Part shown: positions 23,323 to 35,480 of the stretch, piece by piece | Numbering within the stretch: position 1 is the stretch's first letter | How the letters are laid out: each line of letters starts with the position of its first letter | DNA from: Amaurobius ferox | Lineage: Eukaryota; Arthropoda; Arachnida; Araneae; Amaurobiidae | Reading direction: 5' to 3' | Length of the DNA stretch: 64,000 bases | NCBI GenBank assembly: GCA_951213105.1 | Contig: OX578150.1 | Coordinates: forward strand, 27,025,107-27,089,106 | The notes under the pieces: model-generated | The model's database searches: none | Seen by the model: the letters and a program-made list of their open reading frames with translations, nothing else | What the model was told of the DNA's origin: nothing | Translations under genes and position numbers: made by a program

Positions 23323-25040
23323 TACTTTCCCTGCAATACATGGTAATGCATAGGGAAAGTATTGGAATCATGCCGAAAATCGCAACTTGAGTTTTGGACG
23401 GATCTACACGCTTCAAGACCTCTAGAATACGAGAAAACCATTTTTAGCGTGACGTCTGTATGTGTGTCTGTGTGCCGGTGTGTCTGTCTGTCTGTCTGTC
23501 TGTGCAGATTTTGTATCCATTCTAACTCAAAATCTAATGGACCGAATTTCATAAAATGTGGTAAGTAAGTAAGTCACTTGTGGGCGAATCTGGTGCTGAT
23601 TAGTTTTGGGTAAAATTCGGGATAAAAGAACCCGCCTCTTTTTGCGAAATGACCCGCAAAAGTTTGTATCCACTCTAGCTGAAAAACGAATGGACCGAAT
23701 TTCACAAAATTCAGTAGATGATTTCATAAAATTCACTTGTGGGACACCCTGGTGCTGATTAGATTTTGGTACGATTCGGAAACAAATAATATGTTTTTTT
23801 TTTGCAAAATAGCCCGCAAAAATCGCAAAAATCTAAAATAAAAAAATCTGATGTGGGCAACACATGACTTTCCTTATATAATGTAATGAATGTACTTTTA
23901 CAGTAAAAAAAAATAGGTTTTTCTTATAGTACATACTAATATTCTTTTCAAGATATTGAATTTTCGACAGTCGTCATTTTCATTGATTTAGCGTCATTTT
24001 TATCCATTTGGCAAGATTTTCGTTAATTTGGCAACATTTCAAAAAGTCGCCAAGTTGGCGACATTCCGCCAACTTCGTCGCCAAAATCTCGTCAAGCGTT
24101 ATGGAAGAAGAAATAAGTTATTCTTACAGCAGATGAATGACTATTGGCGTTCAAATACAAAAGTATTACGCAAAGTATCTTTTTTCATGCATGGAACGAG
24201 CTAGATCCACGAAAATGATGTCACTCGATTTATTGCATGATGTTACATATGAAAGTGAACATGTTTCTCAATAGGAAATTTTTTTTTTGCTATTTTATAT
24301 GACTTTTTGATAATGTTTTTGAAAATTGTGCAATATCTCGAGAACGGTTCGTGTTAGCGTTCCAAAATTTATGTCAATCGTTTTTTAATGAAAAATTACA
24401 TAAGAAATGTCTATTTGCGTAACTTTATTAGTGGTTTTGATTTTTTTGCCGATTTTTTTCAAAATTTCATTCGAAAGTTTAGGGGGTTTCTGGACATTCG
24501 ATTGCGTATAAAAACAATAGGCTTCCAGTGTTTACGGCTTATGATTTTTGTATCAAATTTGGTTCGAATCGGTCCATTCGTTCGTCAGTTATCGTCTCCA
24601 CAGACTCACTGACACACACACACACACACAGAGACATCACTTCAAAAATGTTTGATTCGTGATCAGGGATGCCTGAAACGTGCTCTCCCATCAAAAACTC
24701 GAATTGGAATTTTCGACCCCGTCACAATACTTTCCTTATACATTATGTATATAAGGAAAGTAAAACTACGTATGCTCAATTATATCCATTAAATGCTTGT
24801 TTAATACGTAATTTTTAACGAAGAAAAGAATAAGACCAACCCCGCCATTACACTAGGACAGGACTAGCCGTTCTCGAGATATTTCAGTTTTTTCGTATTT
24901 TCTCTACGCCACCTTTGAAAATAAGTCCAGTTATCAAACGAGGACGATAATTGCATTAAAAGTGAATTAAATTTAATTAAAAGAAAGAGAACGTGAATAT
25001 AAGTCTGCAGGGAAAGTCATGTGCTGCCCACATCAGATTT
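23323..25040 (-). mobile_element. Family A repeat split by a family D element
   Basis: Parts 23,323-23,846 and 24,765-25,040 together form one minus-strand family A copy: the 3' hairpin lies at the left and 'atctgatgtgggcagcacat' at the right. The break falls in 'aaaatctaaaataaaa', an A-rich site. Confidence 0.8.
23847..24764 (+). mobile_element. Family D repeat, full copy
   Basis: It starts 'tctgatgtgggcaacacatg', followed by 'actttccttatataatg', and ends in a perfect hairpin 'actttccttatacat'/'atgtatataaggaaagt'. A (CA)n tract lies at about 24,612-24,629. Because it interrupts a known family A copy, both borders are exact. No coding region. Confidence 0.85.
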
Positions 25041-25287
25041 AAAAAACAATCAGCAAAATCATGAATAATTAACTGGAGTGCGACTCAGCTCGACCAGAAT
25101 TCTTTTTTTTTTCTTTTTGTAAATTTTGAAATACTTTTTTTTTTTTTACAAATCTGTATTGTTAGTCCAAATGATCAAAATTATGGAATTTCGATCGACA
25201 CCAAGGCCTTTTATTCGAGGCCTTTAAATTACCCTTTAAAGGCCTCGAAAAAATATTTCGATCGACACCAAGTTTGATAATGTACAC

Positions 25288-25460
25288 CCCCTCGTAGGAG
25301 TCCTTCCGAGAGGGTGGTAGTAAGGAAAGGAGGGTACGGTCCCTGTGGTGCCTCCCCCACTGGGTTCCGGTCTAAATTGGGTGGCACTTCTTAGCCGTCC
25401 AAACAGTTACCTTACACATATCTGGTAGGTCGGACGGTCTGGGTCTCAACAACAATAACC
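25288..25460 (+). mobile_element. 5S-SINE, 5'-truncated, copy 3
   Basis: Only the body and tail are present, starting at 'gtccttccgagagggtgg' and ending 'caacaacaataa'. The flanks 'accccctcg' and 'accccgtcg' may be a short imperfect target duplication. Confidence 0.8.
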
Positions 25461-25654
25461 CCGTCGGAGAAGTAACTTGTCCCCCTCCGAGGAGTAACTT
25501 GCCCCCTCCGATGGGGATTAAAAACATCAGAAATACAAAATTATATTGCAGCTATTTTTTTTTACTAAAATAATTGAAACTGTTAAGTTTAGTGTTTATT
25601 GAATCATAAATAATCCATTACGATTATGTTAAATTTCATCAAAGGCTGCCTTGT

Positions 25655-26040
25655 TGTTGTTGTTGAGACCCAGACCGTCCGACCTACCAGAAAGGTGTAA
25701 GGTAACTGTATGGACGGCCGGGAAGTGCCACCCAATTTAGACCGGAACCCAGTGGGGGAGGCATCCACAGGGATCGTACCCTCCTTCCCCTACCACCAAC
25801 CTCTCGGAAGGACTTACGGACCCACATGTTTAACGTGATCATACTCCGCATGAACACGGCGGCATTTTGTGGCAGCGTGCAAATCTAGCGCGCAAACCAC
25901 GGGGATACCGCACCCGAGAAGGCCAACAGCACGCGGTGTTCCGAGGTGGTCACCCACCAAGTACTAACCGCGCCCGATGCTGCTTGACTTCGGTGATCTA
26001 ACGAGAACCGGTGTTTTCAGCACGGTACGGCCGTTGGCCT
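25655..26040 (-). mobile_element. 5S rRNA-derived SINE, full length, copy 4
   Basis: The 5S-like head lies at 25,925-26,038 (minus strand), the tail at 25,655-25,668. A perfect target duplication, 'aaaggctgccttgt', flanks it. The sequence is very close to copies 1 and 6, so it is a young insertion. Confidence 0.9.
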
Positions 26041-26149
26041 AAAAGGCTGCCTTGTAAAAAACATATGAAATTGAAGTTTTCACTCGAATTTCAAAAAAAT
26101 GTTTCCTAGTTCTAAATTTTTAAATAACAAAGCCGGATATAACGTACGT

Positions 26150-26335
26150 TTCATGAACTTTGCATCGACCAACAGGACTGATTTGTTCGGACCCTATTAT
26201 AAAGAACCTTGCTGCCCTAACCGGAAATAGAACACTGGTTCTTCGAATGGTCGAACCGATACTCGACTGTCGAGCTACTGGGACGAAATTGCAAGCTCTT
26301 ATTGTCGAAGTGGACAATGCAACTGGTCATGCGTC
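26150..26335 (-). mobile_element. Possible tRNA-derived SINE
   Basis: The minus strand from about 26,284 reads like a tRNA: 'cagtagctcgacagtcgagt' (A-box region) then 'ccagtgttctatttccggtt' (B-box-like). No clear target duplication was found, and no cloverleaf could be completed by eye. It could be a decayed tRNA-headed SINE. Confidence 0.4.
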
Positions 26336-26673
26336 AATAATTTGATTAGAAATAAATTAACATTTACTCATTCAAACCAATTATTATTTGTTTGTATCAT
26401 ACATTAAAAATGAAGTAATCTAAAATCCACATCTGATGAATATTAAAAGCAAGGAATGAGATTTGAGATAATAAGAAACACACACATACAATTATATAAA
26501 TAAATTGTATATCAATTTAATTTTATCTGTGTTCTGGCAACCCTTAAATTATGAAAAAAAAATTTTCTTTTTCCAGTTGGTTCTTCTACATTCAATACTG
26601 TTGTTTGATTTCTTTATATCATTTTCACTGAGAAGTTATCTTTTCATGGGCATTTGATATATGTTTAAAATAG

Positions 26674-27971
26674 CAAGAAAGATCAATCATGCATAAAGCA
26701 TTGATTATGAAACACTTTCCAACTTCAATGCAATTTTATTTAAACATCTTTAAAATGCAATGCATTGCTCGGAAATTTTTTTAAATTATCACAATACTTC
26801 ATTAATTTATTATATTTGAAAACTTCGTCGAAAAAATTAACTTTTTTCAAATGATGGCATTCAAATATAAATTGCCTGGTTTAAACATATCTAAAATGCG
26901 ATACATTCCTCGGTAATATTTTTAAAATTATCATAATACTACAAAAATTTATTATATTTGAAAACTTCATTGAGAACAAATGAACTCTATTCAAATGACG
27001 TCATCGAAATATAAATCGCCTGGCTCTCTCTCTATAAAAGCAGGATTTAATTCATAAACTTTTATCTATTTCTTTCATTTATCACAATACTACAATAATT
27101 TATTTTATTTAAAAACTTAAAACCATGGAGGTACAAGAAATTTAACTCTCAGCTTAAAACTACATCGAAAAAATCGTTGTTCTCCATGTAAAATCAATTA
27201 ATATTTCATTCATATCAGCTCTATTGCAGACTCCATGAGCTAAATAATTTTGCGTTTAAGATTTGCCGCAATTCTTATACAACTCATTCTACATTTTTTG
27301 GTGCTTACATTCTCCATAAGTGAAAATTAGGCTTCGTTGTAGAAATAATCAAAGTTTGATGATCATTTAAGCTCAAATATATTGTAATTGCGTTGTTTCA
27401 TTATGTAGATGCACATAATTTAAGCAAAAATAAAGCAGTTTTAGGACGGATACAACATTAAATATGAATTAAAAAGAACTTTAAAAATCACGATTTTGAC
27501 ACAAGATGGATGCCATATTTTATTTTGAAGTGGGTCACGTGATCTCTTCATATAATGGTCATGTGATCTCTTCATATAGAGGGTGTAATTATTATTTTAA
27601 TTTTTATTTAAAAACCACTGAATATATTGTGCTGAAATTTTTTTTACATATTTTATGGGATAATTTGAATATTTTCGAAAACTTTCGAAGCAATTTATGA
27701 ATTTTAAATTTGCTTAAAATCTGTTTGAAAAATCAAATTCCATAGGGTTCAATATATTTCATTTTTTCAACCCGGGTTCAATCCAAAACTAATTGGGTGA
27801 TATTATTCATTTATATTCCCATAGGTCCCACAGACCGTCTGAACAACATACTAAAATTTAATTTTGATAAAGTTATTTTCACGGCAGTGACCGTGCTAAC
27901 GGACAGACAGACAGACAGAATGAATGAACTAAGTCATAAACACTTTTCAACTGTGTTGTAAAGTGTTAAAA
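26674..27971 (+). mobile_element. Family B repeat, full copy
   Basis: It starts 'aagatcaatcatgcataaag', followed by 'acactttccaactt', and ends in the 'acacttttcaact...aaagtgtt' hairpin, with (CAGA)n at 27,903-27,918. The hairpin arm matches the 5' 'acactttccaactt'. Confidence 0.8.
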
Positions 27972-28497
27972 GCTATAGATCTCTGAGTTTAAGTATATGA
28001 ATTCAAAATCATTATTCGTTCAAAGAATATATGTATTTAATTATAAAAAAGATATAAAAAGATTAATGTCCGTTTTTTAACACTTTCTAACGAAGTTTAA
28101 AAGTATTTATGACTTTCATCATTCTGTCTGTCTGTCTGTCCGTTCGCACGATAACTGCCGCAAAAAGGACTTTATCGAAATGTAATTTAAGTATATTAAG
28201 ATTTTAAGTATATTAAGTATATTATAATTTAAGTCTGTGGGATGTTTGGAAATGAATATGAATAATATCACCCAATTAGTTTCAAATTTAACCCGGGTTA
28301 AAAATAATGAAGTACATTGAATCCTATGGGACTTAATTTTTCAAACATTTTTTAAGCAAAGTTAAAATTTACAAATTGCTTCGAAAATTCTAGGAAATTT
28401 TCAAATTATTACATAAAATGTGTTAAAAATATTTCAGCAAAATATATTAGATAGTTTTTTAAATAAAATTTGAAATAATTACACCCATGGTATATTC

Positions 28498-28554
28498 CGG
28501 CCACACAGAAAGCTACCATTAGCCTATGGGTTGGTCGTGTGGTCTGGGTTTTCT
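28498..28554 (+). mobile_element. Micro-insert S1, about 57 bp, with target duplication
   Basis: It ends 'gtgtggtctgggttttct' and is flanked by 'acccatggtatatt' on both sides. An almost identical insert is at 31,643-31,699 with a different duplication. The 3' part resembles the 5S-SINE tail 'tcggacggtctgggtctc', so a LINE-recognised tail is likely. Confidence 0.7.
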
Positions 28555-28568
28555 ACCCATGGTATATT

Positions 28569-28631
28569 GTCTCCCGGCCGCCCATTTTGCAGCTCTATGT
28601 CTTCGGATGAGCTGGACGGCCTGGGTTTTTG
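28569..28631 (+). mobile_element. Micro-insert S2, about 63 bp, with target duplication
   Basis: It begins 'gtctcccggccgcccatttt' and ends 'ctggacggcctgggtttttg'. It follows S1 directly, separated by 'acccatggtatatt', and is followed by 'acacatggtatat'. The body differs from S1, but the tail is alike. Confidence 0.65.
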
Positions 28632-29008
28632 ACACATGGTATATGAAAAGATCACATAACTCGTTGCAAAATAAAATATGGCTTCCGCTGTCACCGTAGA
28701 TATTTAAAGATCGTTTACATTTATTTAGTGTTGCTTCTGTCCCAAAACCGCTTAATTCTTTAGCATTATCTGTGTATCAACATTCTGTGCCAATGCAATT
28801 ACAATATTTTAGATATACAATATTAAAAGATCACTAAACTTTGATTATTTCTACAACGAAACCTAATTTTAACGCTAAACTATAACATGCATAATGTAAA
28901 CACATCAAGCGATTATAATACGATTTACATAAGAATTGCTTAATTTTTTTCACACAAAATTATTTAGCTCTGGAGTCTAGAATATAAGTGATATGAATGA
29001 AATATACC

Positions 29009-29265
29009 GGGTGATTCAAAAGTTCGGAACAAAAGTAAAACGCTATAAAAAAATATCTATGGGTTGTAGAGACATGCGGTTTGCAGATTAATATTCACCG
29101 TGGTGGGGGATTTTGTGTGGCATGAAAAAAAAATAGTTCAAACTCTCGACACTCGGAGGGCTGCGGCAGATAAAGCCATGGAGATGACTTATGCATGGAG
29201 GTGGTTGCACGCATGACTGGCCTGAGAGATCCCCAGATCTCACACCCGTGATTTTAGGTAACCCC
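29009..29265 (+). pseudogene. Mariner-like remnant with transposase trace
   Basis: The left end is 'ccgggtgattcaaaagttc'. A frame near 29,215-29,255 reads 'DWPERSPDLTPVILG', the signature before the last catalytic Asp, which itself is lost. The right end is missing and a poly-C run follows. Confidence 0.65.
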
Positions 29266-29274
29266 CCCCCCCCA

Positions 29275-29447
29275 CAACGAGAAATAAAAATGACGCTAAA
29301 TCAATGAAAATGACGACTAATTGTCGAAAATTCAATATCTTGGAAAGAATATTAGTATCTACTATAATAAAACCTGCTTTTTACTGTAAAAGCAGTAAAT
29401 TCATTACATTATATAAGGAAAGTCATGTGCTGCCCACATCAGATTTT
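29275..29447 (-). mobile_element. Family D 5' end fragment
   Basis: 'gacgctaaatcaatgaaaat' through 'aaggaaagtcatgtgctgcc' to 'cacatcagattttt': the reverse complement of a family D start. Confidence 0.75.
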
Positions 29448-30266
29448 TTTAAATTATACATCTAAATATATTGTTTGAAGTAAATCGATTGGTTAGGTTG
29501 CCTACACGTAGAATACGTGGAAAACCTGAGGTTTTCTAAGATGTCTAATACGTCAGCAGAAGGCCACGTATTATACATCAAATGTAGAATACGTATTATG
29601 CATGCCCAACCTTCCTAGGAGTCAAATAGAGTGATGTCGTATGTGAATATAAAAAGCATTCAGAGGGCAAAAATGTTAGGAATTCGCTGCCGCAGTAGTT
29701 GAAGTTGAAAAAATTGAAATTAATCACCCTTTAGCGTTAGCTGTACAAGATAAAAAAAAAAAAAAATGCGATCGAAAATCCCACTCCGTCACTCATTAAC
29801 GCATTTCCTTCACCAATCTGCCTGGTGGAAAACAGCACGATATACTACCAAGAAAAGAGCGGAACAGAACAATCGCGTGAACGAATGTTCCATTTGCGTG
29901 ATTCTAGGAACGAATCACGCAAGGGTAAAGCGTTCGTAAAATCGCGTTGTGCTGTACGAGCCAGAAATAACTGCAAACTTGGCTTTGAAACAAAAAAAAA
30001 AAGAAAATGAGGAAAATCAGAATCAAAGTTAGATCGGCCTGGTTCTCTGTCTATTAACTTCAAAAGATTTTTTTTTTCCAGTTTTCATTAGATATTCCAG
30101 ATATACAAAAACAAGTTGCATATATTTTAGGAGCACCGATTTCATGATTAGCATACACAAAATGCTTAACAAAATAAAATTCTAAACAGGTATTTTTGGT
30201 TGCTGTAGTGTATTAGTATGAGCAAGAATTTGTCTTTCTGGAGCTACGCACGAAGTTTGATGGATA
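29448..30266. other. Unassigned stretch
   Basis: It includes a patch with repeated 'tagaatacgt' motifs (about 29,500-29,605) and poly-A near 29,750. The overlapping frames at 29,825-30,063 on the two strands have no recognised motif. Confidence 0.35.
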
Positions 30267-30274
30267 GTCTAGAT

Positions 30275-30624
30275 CAGTGTTCTTCAACCTTTGTCATCTC
30301 GCGGAACCCTTTTTTTGAGATATTTTTTTATGGAACCCTTCGTTCAGTAGCACACCCAGATTTGATTTTAGGGGGGGATGTGTCATATTACGTATTACAT
30401 GTTATGAACAAGGTGCGTATCTGCCTTTGTTATAAAAACTTTATATAAGGTATAAATTTGCATTAATTCAAACAAGAAGATAAATATTTCATATAAAGTA
30501 TTTGTATTATACATATATATGTCATATGAAATTGAAAACAAAGAAAAACAAAACAAAAACAACGAATTGCAGTATCGACTCGCGGAACCCTAGGGTTCCG
30601 CGGAACACAGGTTGAAGAACACTG
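30275..30624. mobile_element. hAT-type MITE, 350 bp
   Basis: Perfect 15-bp inverted ends 'cagtgttcttcaacc' and 'ggttgaagaacactg', with a perfect 8-bp target duplication 'gtctagat' (30,267-30,274 and 30,625-30,632). The 8-bp duplication and CAGTG-type ends are the hAT hallmark. No transposase is encoded. Confidence 0.92.
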
Positions 30625-30639
30625 GTCTAGATGGATAGT

Positions 30640-31600
30640 CATCACATGTCTATTTATTTTCCAAAATACCAATTCCATAGTACCTCCCTGAATTTGTTTA
30701 ATTTCTTATTTTTTTTTATCAAATCGATCAGCTATCTCTGCTAACTTTATATTTTAACTCTACAGGCTAACAACTTTGTATGAAAAGGTCCGTGGATTTA
30801 CACGTTAGATCCATCTATAGTACAGTAACATGCCCGATCGAATAAAAATGATTGCAGCGCCTCTAGCGGAAAATTAAATAAGTTAGGAACACGAATTCGG
30901 CAATAAAAAGATATAGAAGAAAAATGCCAACTATAAAATTGTAGAGAATTATGCTGCTGTTGTTGACAAATGCCGGTCGTTTGGCTGCTAAGTCATTAGA
31001 CAGTGAGATCTCTTTAGTATTTTTCTATTTATGTAGAGAATTATCAAGTGTTGTTTATTTTAGCACTGTCACGTCCGCAGGCAGAAACGGAAAATGATAA
31101 TCAGAAAGTTAAATCTTAAAATAAGCAATTTATTCACAGCACGCTCCAGATAGATTCATATTACATTATGCTAGCCACATTTCCTACTTGGCTAAGGAAT
31201 AAAAGGTTAATTTAACATACACAAAATATACACTTTTTAATATTTTGGAAAAAGCTTACAATTGCTTAGCCAAATCATCCCTTACCGGATATTTTCTTCG
31301 CCTAAAGTTCAAAATTTGGGCGATATGATGCTTGAAAAATGGCTCCCAAACGGAGCAGGACAGGATAAGTAAGGGTCGGCGTGGACAATCCAGAACTGAA
31401 CCCAACTCACCGGGGACACTTGTACCTAAACACAATCAGATCTGTAGAATAATAACTTGACTTAAGATCAGCTTATCCGTATCGGACTGGAACCGTGGTA
31501 TGTCCGCATTTGGCATCCCTCGCCGTATTGATAGACTATTGCCGTGTATAGTGAAGCCATCACTACTCGATACAACTATACCCTGTGTAACGTAGTAGCG
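30640..31600. other. Unassigned stretch
   Basis: No gene or repeat recognised. 'tgtcacgtccgcagg' at 31,067 could be an LTR-type start, but no matching end was found. Confidence 0.35.
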
Positions 31601-32124
31601 TTGTAGTGCTACTACGTTAGATACTACACACAGACAGATGTCCGGCCACACAGAAAGCTACCATTAGCCTATGGGTTGGTCGTGTGGTCTGGGTTTTCTA
31701 CACAGACAGATGTCATATAAAGCAGTGGTACTCACTACGCGGTTGGGCATCCTATGTTATTATCATCCAGTTTTATCTTTTTTGTGATATGTCACAAATT
31801 TACATTTCCAATTTGATATAGGGTCCCCATTCACAATGTTTAATTTTCAATTAAGTATAACTCGCTTAATTTAAAGATACAGATATGCGGTTTTTTTAAC
31901 GATCTTGTTGCATTAAAAATAAACATTTTCTGATTGACTAAATTGTCTAAGGGGGTCGTATAAAAATTTAAAAAGCGTAACTTTTTAAAAATGAATGGGA
32001 GGACTATTTCATTAACGTAGTCATATTTCCTACCTTACTTTCAACAATTATGCAATTTACACTGTCCACTTATCTCCAACAGGTAAAGAATTAGAGAGCG
32101 TTTCAATCATTTTGGGACACCCTG
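31600..32124. mobile_element. Mariner-like element, right half only
   Basis: It matches 36.96-37.38 kb, including 'gtggtactcactacgcg' and the right end 'ttttgggacaccctg'. The left half is missing. S1 is inserted near its left edge. Confidence 0.75.
31643..31699 (+). mobile_element. Micro-insert S1, second copy
   Basis: Nearly identical to 28,498-28,554 and flanked by 'acacagacagatgt' on both sides (about 31,628-31,641 and 31,700-31,713). The independent target duplication shows it transposed as this 57-bp unit or as a truncated tail of something longer. Confidence 0.75.
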
Positions 32125-32231
32125 TATATTTTTAACATGACAGCATAAAATAAAATTTGACATAATTATGCATAAAAGGGTTTATTTATGGTTCAATGAT
32201 CACGAAAGTTAATAGTTTTAATTATTATTGT

Positions 32232-32455
32232 GAAAAATAGCCGTGATACAAATTTTTTGTTCGTGACTTCATTAGCCCCCCCCCCCCCCCTCGCGGTAGA
32301 TTGTCAACTATGGTATCAATTGATAGATTTTTTCAAACCCTTTAAAGTGAAGGTAACAAGCTATAGTTGTAATCATTTGGACCCACAAAACCGATTTTTC
32401 AAATCTTTTCTTGTAAAATTTGAAAAAAAGCAATAAATTCTGTTATGATAAAATC
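32232..32455 (+). repeat. Family E interspersed repeat
   Basis: 'gccgtgatacaaattttttg', a poly-C run of about 15 at 32,276, then 'aaaccctttaaagtgaaggt'. The same layout as 4.25 and 40.56 kb, although the run is C here and G there. Confidence 0.65.
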
Positions 32456-32634
32456 GAATTCTGGCACATTCCAGATGATTTCAATTACGTACGTATATGA
32501 AAACAGAAATTTTTCCAAACATTTAAAAAAAAAATCTGCACTGAAACGCTCTTATAATAACTGGAGTGATGTAGCCCATCCTTTACAACCTTTCAATTTA
32601 GCATTGCCTAAACTTGCCAAATTTAAAGTTCCCA

Positions 32635-33040
32635 AATAGGGTTTTACGCACCGTTTGCGTGCCCGGCAACGAGAATATAAATCAAATGTCTGTCGCATAA
32701 CTCAAAAAAAAAAAAAAAAAACATTTTAATTTCACAGATCGGGCATACTCAAATGGTTCCATAATAAAACATCCTTTAAAATTTCGTACGAAATATAATT
32801 TGTGTTTTAGGTCACGTGATTAACATATGCTCTTCTCTTTGCAGAGTTTTTAAAAATCACATACATATATTCGAACGGAGTTAGTTCTTTGTCTGCCGTA
32901 ACACGCGAGAATCTGCTTTAAATAAATGAAATTTCGTTCTGTTCCCCAGTTCCATGCATTAGTAATGTATGAGTGAGAAAATTTCGTATTATTCGTACGC
33001 TTTGTTTTGTGCTAAGTAAATTATGTAATACTAATTTATT
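32635..33040 (+). repeat. Family F interspersed repeat, diverged
   Basis: 'gttttacgcaccgtttgcgt', 'aacgagaatataa' and 'cacagatcgggcat' match the copies at 34.86-35.48 and 41.44-42.05 kb. Confidence 0.6.
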
Positions 33041-33239
33041 TTGGCAGTCTGTTATTCTAAACTATTTTATAAAAGAAAGACATACATTTTCTCGTTGATA
33101 TCAATGTAAAGTGTTTTCAAATCAGAATTAGTACTCGCAATTGGGCTTTATTGAGTAGTGGAATCCAACTGCTTTGTTTCTGTTTTAAGCGTGTTTCATA
33201 ATTATGCTATGCTTTTATTTTAATTAGCTATGCATTTTG

Positions 33240-33540
33240 TTTAGCTACTTTCTCACACTATAGAACATAATATAGAGGAAGTATTGTTTTCAAAAATTTT
33301 TTTTATTTTAATGCCAATATATGTTTTAGGACCTACTGAACACGTTTTGGTTATTTTTGGAGTATGTCTGTCTGAGGTCGCCACAAATATTACTGAATTT
33401 TCATGAAACTTTATATCCGGCTATGTTAACCTAAAATCTAGAACTAGATAGAATTTTTTGAAATTTAGAGCAAAAACTTCAAAATTTATTTGAAAATTTA
33501 CATTTCCTTAAAGTGACAGCATAGGACAAAATTTGACATA
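33240..33540 (-). mobile_element. Family C 3' end
   Basis: Hairpin 'actatagaacataatatag' followed by 'tatgttttaggacctactga' and 'ctagaactagatagaatttt' at the inner side. Confidence 0.6.
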
Positions 33541-33874
33541 ATTATACATAAAAGGAGTTATTTATTTGTCAATGATCACGAAATCTTAACAATTTCAATC
33601 AGTGTAGTGATTTATATGATATTATTTTGAGTGGAATTTTCCGGCACGCTTAATTTGGTTCAACTTCATGTATAATAAATTTTATTTTCTACTTTTCTAT
33701 GTGTACTATTATGTAGGAGAGGGCATGAAAAACTATTTTTACATAATAAACGAAGATGCCTGTCTTTCTTTGTGTGTGTGTGTACATTCTGTAGCAGGAC
33801 ATATATGCGGCGTACAGCCATAAGTTTTAGTCCACAGGTACCTCATGACCCGGGGAGGTGCACCTCGACGCTAT

Positions 33875-34085
33875 TTTTTAACACTTTACAACATAATTGA
33901 AAAGTGTGTATGACTTTTTTTATTCTGTCTGTCTGTCTGTCCATTAGCACGATAACTGCCGTAAAAATGATTTTATCAAAACGAAGTTTTAGTATGTTGT
34001 TCAGGCGGTCTGTGGGACCTATGGTAATATAAATGAATAATATCATCAATTAGTTTTGGATTGAACCCGGGTTGAAAAAATGAAA
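33875..34085 (-). mobile_element. Family B 3' end fragment
   Basis: Hairpin 'aacactttacaacataattg', GTCT tract at about 33,927-33,941, and the conserved 'gttgttcaggcggtctgtgg' block. It stops at 'gttgaaaaaatgaaa'. Confidence 0.75.
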
Positions 34086-34854
34086 GGCATATCTAAATTT
34101 ATCGTCTTTGGTGGATATTTTTAATTTACTGGAAAATAAAATATTCACTTTCTATGAAATATATACACGAGTTTTTAAAGAAAATTCGTTATGTACCTTT
34201 CTCTTCTCATTCGCATATACACTGCAGAATTTTCTAGTAAATGTATACATTTTCAGAACGCTAGCTAGTGACTACGGTAAAAATGAGCAGTAATGCACAT
34301 CCACTTAAAATCACTTAAAGTGAACTTCAGCAAATGAAATCTTTAAACCTAAATTGTTACTCAAATATGCTAAATTACTTATTTTCAGCACAGAGGTAAA
34401 TTTCGATGTCTAATGGGTTTAGTTTCAATTTTTATTGTCCTCATCGTCAATTTACCATTACACCCTATGGTAAAAATAATTCTCTTACGTTTCTGCGCAT
34501 TCTACTACGCAGGTTGTTTATTTACGCTCGTGCCCATGCTCTATTGGGGAAAATCAGACACTTCTATACCATGATGTGCCTGTGTTGACCAACAGAAGCT
34601 ACATTCTCTCCGAGGGCCTCTTTCTTATGGGTTTGTTCTGGCCTTGTTCCAAACAAGTGAGATAAGTAACAACAACAATAGACGTGACCAGGATCTAGAA
34701 AAAGGGGGGGGGGAAGTTACGACTAAGTAGTGGCTGAATTTCTTTTCTTATACAGACCCTATGGGGAATCAATAAATTTTCCACCGACGACGGGGGGGGG
34801 GGGGGGAGTAAGACTCTCAATAACCCCTTCCCTCCGACTTACAATTATAATCCT
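34086..34854. other. Mostly unassigned, one possible SINE end
   Basis: At about 34,585-34,680 a GC-richer block ends 'aagtaacaacaacaata', like a SINE with a caa tail, but no head or duplication is visible. Poly-G runs occur at 34,706 and 34,793. Confidence 0.3.
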
Positions 34855-35480
34855 TATATGGGGGTCAATATAAAATTTAATTCAGATCCGTGTAGAAAAA
34901 GTCCGTTGGAGTGACATACACGAACTATCTGACAAAAACTGTCGTGTTAAAGTTATCAGCCCTAAACTACGTGACAATAAATGGGTTCATAACATATTCC
35001 TTCGCCATTTTTTTTCCAAAAATATCATGATTACATCAGTTCCATTTAGAAACGTCTAAATTTACGAAATTTAGAGCTTCATAAAAGGGTTTTATACGCA
35101 GCTCGCGTGCGTGGTAACGAGAACAATAAGAATCAAATCTTTGAAAACTCGTTTTAATTTGACAGATCGGACATAATAAAATGCTCCTTGAACAAAACGT
35201 TCTTTTTACATTTCGTACAAAATATAATTTGTATCCAAGATTACGTGATTTGCCTGTAGTTTTCTCCTCAGTTCCGAATTATTATTATTATTTTTAAAAA
35301 TCGCATATTTATTGAAATTGGGTTTCCTCTGCTGGCAACACGCAAGAATTCGTTTTAAATGACATCGGATTTCTTATTATATCTCCACTTTATGCATTTG
35401 AAATGCATGAGTGAAATTTACATTACATTTGTACATTTCATATCGCTTTAATTGAATTACGAAATATTTTTGTCAAAAAG
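34855..35480 (+). repeat. Family F interspersed repeat
   Basis: It aligns with 41,440-42,050 over about 600 bp. Shared blocks include 'gacaaaaactgtcgtgttaa', 'ataaatgggttcataaca' and 'gacagatcggacataataaa'. No frame is conserved between the copies. Confidence 0.8.

Larger units (their letters stand above)
28075..29008 (-). mobile_element. Family B repeat with two tiny insertions
   Basis: The 3' hairpin is at 28,075-28,110, and the copy runs to 'gatatgaatgaaatat', where a mariner remnant cuts it off. Two short inserts (28,498-28,554 and 28,569-28,631) interrupt it. Confidence 0.75.
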
